A DNA stretch of 64,000 nt from Artemia franciscana (Eukaryota > Arthropoda > Branchiopoda > Anostraca > Artemiidae): contig NC_088872.1 of assembly GCF_032884065.1 (NCBI RefSeq), forward strand, positions 8,245,493-8,309,492, read 5' to 3'. Position numbers and translations under genes: made by a program. Below, piece after piece: positions 10,074 through 21,457 of the stretch. Every line of letters starts with the position of its first letter. The first letter of the stretch is position 1. A model generated the notes under the pieces. It ran no database searches. It saw only the letters and a program-made list of their open reading frames with translations, and was not told the DNA's origin.

Positions 10074-11727
10074 TTAACGTTATGGATATGTTATATATTA
10101 CATATTTGAAATGATTTTTCTCTGAGTGTGAATAGGAAAGACTTGCTTGACTTTTGACTATTAGAATCTGGTTTGCCCAGTTGCTATAGAGAAAGAATGT
10201 TCGATAACTTTTAAAGATATCTTCATCCCAAAACAACAGAACGCTCCGACGGTATCTACTTAGGTTGGTTTAATTTCACTATTGTTGGTTTTACCAAGAA
10301 TTTAAAGCTTATATAGAATAATCGGCAGTTGTTTCGCTATTTCTTTAGCAATCTCATCTTCGTACTCAAGTTCTGGCTCTTCTCTTGTCATATTTCACGG
10401 GTTATCTATCACATTATTTTCAAATTACGGTTTAGACAAGACAAGATTTATTTCTACAAAACGGCTATCACAAGCCCAAAAGGGCCAAATTCACATTTTA
10501 GTGTCAATAAAAAAATTTAAAAAAAATGGTGAATGCCAATCAGTAATAAATATCAAACCAGTTTAAACTCATAAAATTGCAATCAGTAAAAAAGTCAAAC
10601 CATAAAAAGTCGTAAATTAAAACCGGGAAAACAAATTTAAACAAAATGACAATTTAGTTTACCTTGCAAGAATTGTAAAGTTTGCAGTTGCAAAATAAGC
10701 ATTAAAACTACAAGTTAAAAGTGGAGCGATAAGAGCGAAGGGTTAGTAATTTAAAATTTCAAATATGTGAAGGATGAACGTTCTTCTATATCTTTCAGTG
10801 GAAACTCTTATTTGGGCAAGAAGGGGGATTTTTGTTGAATTAGAACGTGGGGCAGTGGCGAATGCTGGGGCACCCTCCCCCTGACATAGTAGTAGATTTG
10901 TGGTTGGGATCGCTTGCTCTGGTTCTTTTAGGGACGAATTTTTTTTTTTTTTTTTGTTTTTAATAGTCGAGTTTTTAGTTATTAAGGCTGTTTCTTTTTG
11001 CAAACAAGTTTGAAACAAGGTTTCAGTTACTTTTTGCAGTCTCTATTAGATTTTTATTAATGACACATGTCCCCAAAAAGTATTTAATTAAATTCAAGTT
11101 TATCAAGGGGATCTGCCCGTATTACCACAAATGCCAACTGGGAGGCGAAAATCTTCATTCGTAAGAAGGGGAGATTTAAAATTCTGACTTAATCCGCTGC
11201 TAATAGCAACAATAAGAAAGCATTATATTTCTATTTCTTTGTTCTATTTTTCCTGCTACACCATCAAACGAACTATTACTTAATGTTTAATCAACAATTA
11301 GTTCCAAAGAATGTATGATACCAAAATATGGTACTAATTTTTTTTTTTTTTTTTTTGACGATACAAAGTTTAAGTTACTCGCTATAGTCGCCAGAAGTGC
11401 AAATGCTAAAAATTATGCAGAAAAGATTAAATATATTATTTTTTCGTAGAGGGTGAACAACCTTTTAATTGTGTTTTATGGCGAGGTGGTTCTTATAAAC
11501 TTACTTTTTTTGTATCAATATTTCTAATTGACTTTAATTTCAGTAGAACTCATCAGATTTAGAAATTTGTTGCAGTTCCCTTTAAATTGCTGGTATTTCT
11601 TTGTCCACAAGTTTATCGAAGTAACCTTTCATGTACCCCCCCCCCCCCAAAAAAAAAAATCCTAGATCCGCCCCTGACGTGGCGGGTGGGTAAATATTCA
11701 CTAGGGAAAAGAGAAGTAGTACAAGGG
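10074..11727. other. Unassigned DNA with homopolymer runs
   Basis: Contains T runs near 10940 and 11340 and a C run then A run near 11638-11659. The short phrase CCTAGATCCGCCCCTG at about 11662 resembles the kind of sequence seen at transposon ends. A CAGTGGCGAATG phrase at about 10853 resembles a hAT-type terminus but no partner end was found. No gene was recognised. Confidence 0.35.
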
Positions 11728-11935
11728 TTATGCACGATATTGTTGGCAAAATAATAAGGAAATTTGTACTCTCATTTCCTTAAGGGTGACTAGATTTGCT
11801 CTCCGAAGAAGGTAAATGTAAGGCCCTTTACCCTGTTTGAAAATAATTCTTAGACACTTTTTTTGAATTGCCTCTATTCTGTCCCACAATTCATTGGACA
11901 TGCCAGAATGGTAAACAGAGAAACAGAAAAAAAAA
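11728..11935 (-). pseudogene. LINE post-RT fragment (CR1/Jockey-like)
   Basis: A short minus-strand ORF reads VYHSGMSNELWDRIEAIQ, then KKCLRIIF and LRRANLVTLKEMR. This is the typical pattern after the reverse transcriptase of CR1/Jockey-group LINEs, where a Trp-Asp-Arg-Ile-Glu-x-Ile-Gln-Lys helix is followed by an ArgIleIle core. No palm motif is present nearby. It is a short relic lacking both ends. Confidence 0.6.
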
Positions 11936-11942
11936 CACAAAA

Positions 11943-12268
11943 AAATGTATTAATCCAAAAACGTTCAGAAATAAAATGAAAAAAAAACAAGTTTTTAACT
12001 GAAAGTAAGGAGCGATATTAAAACTTAAAACAAGCAGAAATTACTCTGCATATTAAAAGGTTTTCTCCCTTCTCAACGCTCTGCTCCTTACGCTAAAGTT
12101 TTTTACTGTTTTAAAAAGTAAACTTGAGAAAAAGAGTCAAACTTTAGCGTAAAGAGCAAGGTGTTGAGGGAGGAAAAGCCCCTTTGATATACGGAGTAAT
12201 TACTGTTTGTTAATTTTGCTCCTTACTTTCAGTTAAAACACTTCTTTTTATCATTTTATTTCCAACAT
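11943..12268 (+). mobile_element. PAL copy 2, terminal palindrome only
   Basis: Consists of the family's AAAAACGTTCAGAAAT approach sequence and the large palindrome. The arms run from about 11980 and to about 12250 around a loop near 12115-12145. Everything proximal is missing. It lies only about 25 bp from the next PAL copy in the same orientation, so the two may be a tandem pair from which the first lost its body. Confidence 0.8.
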
Positions 12269-12292
12269 AAAGCGAACTTACCAGTAGAGGTA

Positions 12293-13955
12293 ATTTCGAA
12301 CAGTTCGTGGTAACGAACTGTAGTAAGGAGCGACCGGGCTCAATAGTAACCAAAGCTCTAAAAAACAGAATTTTGATATCAAGAGTTACATCTCAAGAAT
12401 CGCACTTTTATGCCGATTTTAAATATGTGAGTTTCATCATCAAGTTTAGTCTTACTCATCAAAAGTTACGAGCCTGAGAAAATTTACCTTATTTTCGAAA
12501 ATGGGGGAACCTCCTAAAAGTCATTTAATCTTAAAGAAAGTAACACCATCAGATTCAGCGTATCACAGAACCGTATTGTACAAGTTTCAAGCTCCTATCT
12601 ACAAGAATGTAGAATTTTGTATATTTTGCCAAAACACAAATCCGAGATGCGTGTTTATTTATTTAATTCTTTTTTCCAAGGGTGATTGTACCGACCCAGT
12701 GGTCTTAAAATTTTACGAGAGGGCTCATTCAAATGGAAATGAAAAGTTCTAGCGTCCTTTCAAAGTGACCAAATAAATTGGAGGGCACCTAAGCCCCCTC
12801 CCACGCTCATTTTTTCCAAAATTCGTCCGATCAAAATCCTGATATAGCCATTTTATTCAGCATAGTTGAAAAACCTTATAACTATGTCTTTCAGGACGAC
12901 TTACTCCCCCAAAGTCCCCATGGGATAAGCTGCAAGTTAAAAACTTTGACCAGTGTTTGCACATAGTAATGATTATTGGGAAGTGTACAGATGTTTTCAG
13001 TGGGATTTTTTGGTTGGAAGGAGGGGTTGAGAAGAGGAGGTTATGTTTGGGAAAATTTCCATGGAGGAATTTGTCATGGGGAGGAAAATTTTCCATGAAT
13101 GCGAGGGGGCACGGTTTTCTAGCATGATTTAAAAAAACAATGAAAAAATAAATATGAAAAAGTGTTTTCAACTGAAAGTAAGGACCAGCGCTAAAACCTA
13201 AAACGAACAAAAAATATTACACATATAAGGGGTTCATTTCCTCCTAATCTCTCACTCTTTACGCTAAAGTATTTTTTTGTAATTTCAATTATTTATTCTA
13301 CGGCCATTGTGATTCAGGGGTCATTCTTAAGGATTTAGGACAAAATTTAAGCTTTAGTGTAATGAGCGAGGTATTGACAAGTGGGCGAGCCCCCCTTATA
13401 TACGTAATAGATACCTGCGAATATAGAAGTTCGTTAGGTAAGCTAATTCGTAAGTTACGTATATTTTTACTAATGAAAACCATCGTAAAAAACTAAAAGC
13501 TCTAGTTGCCTTTTTAAGTAGCAAAAAATTGGAGAGCAGCTGGGCCTCCTTCCCCGCTCATTTTTCTCAAAATCGTTCGATCAAAATTATGAGAAAGCCG
13601 TTTAGCCAAAAAAATAAAAATTCAAATTTCGTTTTAATTATTCATCTGCGCAGAGCCGAAATCAAAACATGGATTAACTAAAAAACGTTCAGAAATTAAA
13701 TAAAAAACGAATTTTTTTAAATGAAAGGAAGGAGTAACATTAAAACTTAAAACGAACAGAAATTACCCAGTATATGAAAGGGGCTGTTCCCTCCTCAACG
13801 CCCCGCTCTTTACGCTAAAGTTTTTACAGTATTAAACAGTAGAGTTGAGAGAAAGAGTCAAACTTTAGGGTAAAGAGTGGGGCGTTGAGGAGGAAACAGC
13901 CTCTTTCATAATGTTGCTCCTTACTTTCATTTAAAATACTTGTTTTTTTATCTAA
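12293..13955 (+). mobile_element. PAL copy 3, both ends present (about 1.66 kb)
   Basis: Begins TCGAACAG followed by the 9-bp-stem hairpin (ACAGTTCGT / ACGAACTGT around GGTA) and TAAGGAGCGACC. It runs through the inner inverted module (about 13180-13400) and the outer palindrome (about 13720-13940) to a terminal TATCTAA. The outer palindrome is more decayed than in other copies, with a deletion in its right arm. No ORF with recognisable domains lies inside. 12501-12752 and similar ORFs are consensus sequence read by chance. Confidence 0.88.
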
Positions 13956-14641
13956 TCATTAAAAAGTACGGATAAAGGTTCTGAAAGAATGTCTGCAAAG
14001 GCTTTAAAGGATTTGAGAAATAAACTAGCTAATTTGATCCTCCTAACTCATAAAAGCATATTGGTATTTTTAATCGTACTAATGAGAACTTTGTGAATTA
14101 CTCGAATAAAAATTTAAATGATAGTTGAGATGCAACTGAATTTGGGGCACGGATTTTTACTTTGAATTTGATTTTAGGGAGTCAAGTGAGACTTAATTTT
14201 TCTTGGAATTTGGTTAGTAATTTCCGTTGAAATTTGGTAAATCGACACGGGTCTGTTTAGAGGGCATTTCCTGTCATGCCCCAAAGGATTTTGTAAAGTT
14301 TTGAAATACTTGGCTTTCCTGATTGGTAGTTCCAGGACAGTTTTTGGCTTGGTTACATACATAAATAAAATTGGGTGGTTTAATCTGACAATGAAATACA
14401 ACAAACTTTCGGTTAGATCGTATAATTTCCACTTCTCACCCATTTCTAGCTATATTTTATATTTTATTTCATATTTTAATTACCCTACATCGCTCACTAC
14501 TGTACATACTACTTATCTTTTTTTAAGCTATAGCACTTTCCTTTCTACCAAAACAATAAAATCGCTACTTTACTATTTTACTTCCTCACAACCAATTAGC
14601 GTTTTATTTACAGATGCCAAGACATCAATTTGGTTTCAAAT
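13956..14641. other. Unassigned DNA upstream of the Mutator/YqaJ gene
   Basis: AT-rich, with T-rich sequence and an acceptor-like TTTATTTACAG just before 14614. No terminal inverted repeats matching the far side of the transposase gene were found by eye. It may hold the 5' end of that element. Confidence 0.35.
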
Positions 14642-16949
14642 ATGATGTTTTCTAAAGAATATAGAGCTGGATTGCGCTCAAGACTCGTCTTCAAATGCGA
14701 ATCATGTCATGAGGAAGCCACAATTCACACAGAAAAACCCCTTGCTCCTAGAAGGCTTAAAAAAAGACTCAACGAAAACCGTAGTCAAAAAACGGAAAAG
14801 GACTGATTTTGATAGTATGAATACTATCAGAAAGAAACACAAAACAGAAACAGGAACAGTAAGTGTCAACAAAGAGGTAGTGGTTGGTGCAATAAATGGT
14901 GGATTACTCACGCCCAGGTTCAAGAACTTTTCTCTACCATTGGAATAAATACCCCGTCTCAAAAAGTCTTTACGAAATTTGAGAAAGAAATTTGCGTAGA
15001 ATTGGAAAAAGTTCTCTATGACTATCTTATCGAAAATGGGAAAACCGAGCGAAGGATGGCACTGGAAGCAGGTGAGAAAATTCACCCAAATGGAGCTGTA
15101 GAGACATGTGTTATAGTTGATGGAAGCTGGTGTACACGAAGTTATGGGAATAGGTATCGTGCACTCTCAGGCTGTGGAGTTGTGATAGGTTTCTATTCGA
15201 AGAAACTCTTAAATCTAGGAATTAGGAACAAATATTGCTGTACTTGCGTGAAATACAGGCATCAAGTAAATAGATCTGTTCCTGAACATACATGTTTTAT
15301 GAACTGGCAGGGGCCCAGTACAGGTATGGAGTCAGATATATTAGTTGACGCATTCCGAATAGCAACATCCATGCACAATCTAAGATATACTCGATTTGTT
15401 GCCGACGGCGATTCGAGTACCCATTCTGAAATTATAGCTAGGGTACCATATGGCAGAAATGTAGAAAAAATTGAGTGTGCTAATCATGCGTGCAAATGCT
15501 TGAAAAACAGACTATATAAGAAGCAGCATGAAAATGCCGAATGCAGAAGATTTCTTAGTGCCGCAATAATAAAGAAATGTGTGATTTTGCCAGAAATGCA
15601 ATTGCATGTGCCACCACAGAGAAGAAAAGCGTTAAGGATCTCATCAGTGCGCTGAAGGCAATTCCTCTACATTTTTTCCGTGGCGACCATAAGTTTTGTC
15701 CTACACGCTGCTCGTTCTCCGGGAAAGTTCTACAGGTCAATCCTGAAGACACCCCTAGCAACATCTTTCTCAGCCATGTGTATTCAGCCTTTGATACGCT
15801 GACCAGAAGGGCTCGTCTACTGATAGGAAACCACACGAGCAACCTGGAAGAATATTTTATGAGCATAGTTGCAAGGCTTATAGGTGGCAAAAACGTTATG
15901 GTTAGCCAAAGTGTGCGATATACCACCCGTGTTAAAGCAGCAGGAATCCGATTTACGAAATGTCACTCAGCTCGCCTTGAAATATTTCGAAGAACTGTAG
16001 GATCTACACCAAGTAGGCAGTTGAAAAAACTTGCACAACAGCGGGCCATGACTACTGCTCGACGTAAAAGACTGTCTGCTAGAAAGCACCTTTTCACTAA
16101 TACTTCCACAAAACTCTCTTCAAAAGAAATCAGGGAGCCAACCGGAGCAGACAAAAACTACGGCTCGAACGCAATGCTCCGGATCTTGATTGCAGTGCGC
16201 TCGAAATTGCAAAAACAGATTTTTTGACTCGTCTCCAATGTACTGCAACAGAAATCCTCAGTATCGAAAAAGCCACTAGGCTTCAGAAAATTCTATCGAT
16301 AATAGCTGGATAGAATACAGAAAAAACAGAATTACAGCTTCCGTAGCTGGTGCTGTTTGTAAAAGGTGGTTGAAGACTGTGGGTTCATTAGTTCGGCAGC
16401 TGCTGTATCCCAGAAACCGCCAAACAAAGGCAATGGAGCATGGTCAGATGTATGAGCCTGTAGCTATTGAAGCTTTTGCAAAGAAAATGGGTTGCATTGT
16501 GAACTCTGCTGGGCTTTTCATTCACAAGGAATATGGGTTTCTAGGGGCCAGTCCGGACGGGATAGCAATTTTTCCTTCGGGTGAGAAGGCTCTTTTGGAG
16601 GTGAAGTGCCCTTTGACAGCAAAAGGGCTTACATTGGAAGAGTGGATAGCGCTTAAAAAAAAATGCATGTCTAGAAAAGAAAGTTAATAGTGAAATAAAG
16701 CTGAAAAGAACACATGACTACTATTACCAAATTCAAATGCAATTGGAATGTTGTAATATTGATTTTGTATACTTTGTAATATTTTTAGGAGAAGAGGAAT
16801 TATATTATGAAAAGATTGGTCGTGAACGTGAATTCTGGCCTAACAAAATGCTGCCAAATCTACAAAAATTTTATTTTGAGGCACTGTTACCAGAAATTGT
16901 CGACGGAAGGTTGCTAAGAGGTATGGAGATACGAGAACCGTTTATATAA
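14642..16949 (+). pseudogene. Mutator-like transposase domain fused to YqaJ-type nuclease domain, frameshifted
   Basis: Following the reading frame across breaks gives one long protein. N-terminal zinc-ribbon-like part: LVFKCESCHEEATIHT at about 14687. The transposase-like core has VIVDGSWCTRSYG at about 15113, GIRNKYCCTCVKYRHQ, NWQGPSTGMESDIL, DGDSSTHSEI and ECANHACKCLKNRL. This is the pattern I know as the metazoan Mutator-like transposase domain. The C-terminal part has NRITASVAGAVCKR at about 16328, a GLFIHKEYGFLGASPDG run at about 16520 and LLEVKCP at about 16593. It continues with DYYYQIQMQLE near 16720 and FWPNKMLPNLQKFYFEALLPE. This is the YqaJ/lambda-exonuclease-like fold, with the Asp of SPDG and the Glu-x-Lys of EVKCP as catalytic residues. 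Breaks: a stop in the N-terminal frame near 14805, frame changes near 14905, 15570, 16160 and 16300, and one in an A9 run near 16657-16665. No intron explains them. It is either a dead copy or one with sequencing errors at homopolymers. Confidence 0.8.
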
Positions 16950-17080
16950 ATCCAACTGTGCTAGGTATGGGTAGTTAACATGTGTCATTACAGTCTTATC
17001 CGAATACAAATTCAGATACACAAATACTCAAGCAACAATCGAACTTTAGAATATTTTTTAATGAACCCGTATGGATAAGC
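16950..17080. other. 3' flank of the Mutator/YqaJ gene
   Basis: AT-rich spacer ending at a PAL insertion. No convincing inverted repeat to the upstream flank was found. Confidence 0.3.
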
Positions 17081-18517
17081 TAAATAAAAAAAAAACAAGT
17101 TTTTTTTAACTGAAAGTAAGGAGCGACATTAAAACTTAAACGATCAGAAATCACTTCGTATATAAAAGGGGCTGCTCCCTCCTCAACGCCCCGCTCTTTA
17201 CGCTAAAGTTTTTTACTGTTTCAAAAAGTAGAATTGATAGAAAGAGTAAAACTTTAGCGTAAAGAGCGGGGCGTTGAGGAGGGAGCAGCCCCTTTCACAT
17301 ACGAAGTAATTTATATTCGTTTTAAGTTTTAATGTTGCTAATGGCTTTCAGTTAAAAACATGTCTTTTTTTTATTTAATATCTGAACGTTTTTGAACTAA
17401 TGCATGTTTTGATTTTGGCTCTCCACAGATGAATAATTAAAACGAAATTTCATATTTATATGGCTTTCTCATAATTTTGATAGAATCACTTTGAGAAAAA
17501 AGGAGCAGGGGAGGAGGCTTAGTTGCCCTCCAATGTTTTGGTTACTTAAAAAGGCAACTAGAACTTTTAATATTTTACGAACGTTTTTGCTAGTAAAAGA
17601 TCTACGTAACTTACGAGTTAGCTTACGTAACGAACTTCTGTATTCTGTTAGTGTTAAATTTTAATGCTGCTCCTTACTTTCAGTTGAAAAAACTGTTTCA
17701 TATTTATTTGTGTATTGTTCTATTTTGAAATGCGGCTAGAAAATCCTGCGCTCCCTTCATGGAAATTTTCTTCCCCATGACAAATTCCTCCATGGAAAGT
17801 TCCCCCAACATAACCCCCTGTTCTCAACCCCCCCCCCCCCAACCAAAAATCCACCTGAAAACGTCTGTACATTTCCCAATAACCATTACTATATAAACAC
17901 TGATCAAAGTTTGTAACTTGTAGCCCCTTCCACGGGGATTCTGGTGGAATAAGTCGTCCCCAAAGACACAGTCATAAGGTTTTTCGACTATGCTGAATAA
18001 AATGGCTATCTCACAATTTTAATCGGATGACTGTGGGAAAATTATTAGCGTTGGAGGAGGCCTAGGTGCCCTCCAATTTTTTAGATCACTTAAAAAGGGT
18101 ACTATATACTTCATTTTTTATGTATAATTCACTTGTATATAACTTCATTTCCGTTGGAATGAGCCCGCTCGCAACATTCTATGACAACTGGTTCGATATA
18201 ATCACCCCTGGAAAAAAAAATCCATATTTTTGCTGATAGAAGCTTAACACTTCCACGGTAGGGTTCCCTGATAAGCTGATTTGGATGGGTGTAATTTTGG
18301 TTTTATTACTTTTATCGGGTGTTTCCCTCTATTTTCTAAAATAAGGCAATTTTTCTTAGACTCGTAATTTTAGATAGGTATCTCATATATTTAAAGTCAG
18401 CATTAAAATGCGATTTCGTTCATGTAGCTATTGATATCAAAAATCCGTTTTTTAGAGTTTTGGTTACTATTGAGCCGGGTCGCTCCTTAGTACAGTTCGT
18501 TACCACGAACTTTTTGA
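17081..18517 (-). mobile_element. PAL copy 4, both ends present
   Basis: Reverse orientation: the large palindrome comes first (about 17095-17365) and the hairpin end last, with the hairpin's final arm damaged (ACGAACTTTTTGA). The left terminus is TAAATAAA after C, so the usual first T is missing here. The inner inverted module is reduced to a remnant, which accounts for the shorter length. Confidence 0.87.
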
Positions 18518-19058
18518 TAACATGAAATAAATTTGTCACTTCGCTGCGAGCAATTATTTAAATTATATTTTTCTAAATAGGTCTGCATGAAGTGAAAACC
18601 CGAAAATATGTTCTTTTTATTTGTAATTTCCATAATTTTATACCGCGTCTCCTGGCAAATAATGATGACCAGACCACAGGCACACACGCAGGCGAGGGAT
18701 TCACCCACCTTAAATTTGTATAATGCTTAATTTTCTCAGTGAAATGATTAATTTTCCTGTGTTTCCCTGGTATTTCTTTCGTAAGAGTTGAACCCCCCTC
18801 CTCCAAAAAAAAAATCTTGAATAACAATTTCCCTAATTTTCTCCTCGAATAATAGTTCTTTTCCAAATAAATATTCCTATTTACTTGTCGAATTACGAAG
18901 AATGAATATACATTAATCGTAATCTTCAGTGAGAAACCCCTTGAGTTTAATGACGGTAGTGAAATCTGATAACCTTGAGTATTTGTGTGATTTGCCGCGA
19001 TTGAAAAAGAACTGAACAGACAGTATAAATTCTGGAGGAGCGTCCGGCCTTAAAAACG
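18518..19058. other. Unassigned DNA
   Basis: Small minus-strand ORFs (18487-18708, 18573-18866) show no family motifs. Nothing else was recognised. Confidence 0.4.
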
Positions 19059-19395
19059 AAATAAAAAGAATTTTTTTCAACTGGAAGCAACGAGCAACAT
19101 TAAAACTTAAAACGAACAGGAATTATTACGTATACGAGGGGAGTGGCTCCTCCTCAACACCTCGCTCTCTATGCTAAAGTTTGAATTATGTTACAATTCT
19201 TTAAGAACGACTCCCGAAACACTACGTTCGTTGAATTAGAACAAAAAGAAACTTTTTTTTAAGTAATAAAAACTTTAGCGTAAAGAGTGAGATGTTGAGG
19301 AGGATCAACACCCCTTTTATACGTAATAATTCCTTTGTGGTTAAAGTTTTAATCTTGCTCCTTACTTTCAATTGAAAAAACTTGTTATTTTTTCA
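19059..19395. mobile_element. PAL copy 5, solitary palindromic module
   Basis: A single inverted pair around 19165-19290, with arms carrying AACATTAAAACTTAAAACGAACAG and the CTCTTTACGCTAAAG core in diverged form. The spacer resembles the spacer of the inner module of full copies (TTAAGAACGACTCCCGAA). It looks like the inner module existing by itself, or a copy reduced to it. Confidence 0.7.
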
Positions 19396-20189
19396 ATTTT
19401 CATAAACGGTCATAAAGGTGACACCATGAAGAAGTTCGTAAGACCTACGTAGGTTAACATCTAGTCTACAGATGTGTGTTGAAATCCTTCTATGTGCAAG
19501 ATATGACCCAGGCGCAACTGGGGTCTATATAGGCTGTGAAAAATACCCGTATGCTACAAAAAGTATCAAATTGTTTATCGTCAGAGAGAGTGCAGTCTTG
19601 AACCCTATATTTTGTGAGTTCAAATAAATTACCGCCAAAGTCGTAGCCATCATATATTCCTCGGGGGTAATTTTTTGCAGATTCCATGCCCAAGGGCGTA
19701 GCACGTCTGAAAGCTTTTTTTGGGGAGGGAGGGACAACTTCGAACGGCCTTGCCGAAAATAAACAAATCTACATCGAAAATGTTCGAAACTATAGAACAT
19801 CTCGTAAAAGTTTTGACATGTGAGAGGGGGATGGGTATACACTCCGAGAGTAAAATTTTAAATAAATTACTTATTTAAAGTAGAATTTTAAATTTTTCAT
19901 TTCATCATCGTCAGGTGTTGTATCACCTACCAAAGCACATTTATTATTACAAGCCCTAAATTACAAATATTGCCATTGTTCACAGATAGATTCCAAAGTA
20001 GAAAAAATTGGGTATGTTTGGCATTGGTGGTCCAATCAGCTTGAATTTTTCAGGGGTTATTCCTTGGACCAAAGGGAACTTAAATTTTTTATTTTGGGAT
20101 GGGCCCCAAAAATTAGAAAAAAGTGTCCCCCTTACATGAGTTTGAAAATTATAACCCTAACTCCCTGGGCCAAAAAAACCCTAATGCAC
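19396..20189. other. Unassigned DNA
   Basis: Minus-strand ORFs here (19490-19693, 19525-19842) show no recognisable domain. No repeats were noticed. Confidence 0.35.
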
Positions 20190-21457
20190 GAAATAATTGC
20201 TCAGGAGTAAGGAGCCCAAATAAGCTAAGGTCGAAAGAGGGAGGAGGCAGATAAAAAAAAAACATTCAGGGAAGCCCGGCTTTTCGTTTTGGGCAGATGA
20301 ATGGTTTAAAAACCGGACTTTCTGATGCCCATCATTCTTTATCAGTAAAACTTCCCCTAGCCTTCTCAACTTCTCTTTTATTATAGCCCTAGAAAGTGGG
20401 ATCAAACCGCGGCAATAAGTTTTGCTTTTTCTTTTGATATTCGACCAGTCACACGAGTACCTAAAACTATCCACAGACAATTCTTCTGGATTCTCCTCAG
20501 TAATCCGGTATATTTTCCTCCATGTCTGAGAGTGCCCAGGATACAGATTCCTGCTTAATCACTTCCTGAAGGAAGCTTCGAATATATTAATTTTAGTTCG
20601 GAGACACATCTTTTATTTTTCTTAATTTATTACAACTGCAAAAATACAATCTGATAAAAAAAAATGAGCAACAACAAAATCAACAATTCTACCCAGTTAA
20701 GGGAAACTATCAGCCTGGTCGATTTTCTTGTTGCTTAAAAATACTTCATCATCATCATTCCTTTGTAACTAACTGCGAGATACGACACATTCCTACCTAA
20801 ACTACAGCAATATCATTCTCGTACATATAACTTATCACCTTGACGTAAGCATCTGGTATGCCACACAATAATTGGACCTAATCTTAAGCTCATCTGTGAG
20901 CTCAACCAAATGCTTGCTCGTAATCTTCTAGGCTCAAGACTAAACAGTTTTAGTGATTCAGATATTTATTAATGTATGTTTTAAGTGTGGAGGCTCGATG
21001 AACCCATCCTGTTCTCTACCCAAAACTATTGTTCTTCTCTTAATGCTTTATCAGCAGTATTTTAAGTTAAATTCAACCATTACTCCCAACTTTCCACAAT
21101 GATAATTACGCTGGATTACTTTCAACAGAAATCAGAGAAATGGCACCGCTAAGATCAGTTTTCCCAAAACGCTAGGTACTTCTTCCTGTCAAAAATCGTA
21201 TTCATAATTGTCAGTATCTTGTCTCTAACTACTTCGTAAACACTATATGTCAAAAAATCATTTACCACATTATCTGCACGTGAGGCCTTGTTATTTTCAA
21301 TCATTTTATATTGTCTCTAACACGTCAAGAAATCTTCCTTCACTTCCAATTTGTTGTAAAATTTCTAATTTCTATATCAAAACCTATAACTCAATCACTG
21401 TTTGCAACATTCTCAAAATAATCTGCCCATCTTTCTACTTAACGCTTCTTTTTACAA

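Noticed and set aside
10853..10900. CAGTGGCG phrase as another MITE
   Set aside because: No matching inverted terminus or flanking duplication was found within a few hundred bases.
12501..13210. Short ORFs within PAL copies as conserved PAL proteins (also 22335, 27815, 32286, 39556, 60209 and others)
   Set aside because: Some recur because the DNA recurs, but the frames differ between copies and are broken by indels. No domain or codon bias supports coding.
16370..16687. YqaJ domain as an integrated virus or phage gene
   Set aside because: It is continuous with a Mutator-like transposase domain and has no viral neighbours, so a transposon origin is simpler.
14642..16949. Domesticated host transposase gene
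   Set aside because: At least five reading-frame breaks and no splice sites that would repair them. A host gene would be intact.
18487..18866. Overlapping minus-strand ORFs as a small gene
   Set aside because: Two overlapping frames, no domain, and one reads into a PAL terminus.
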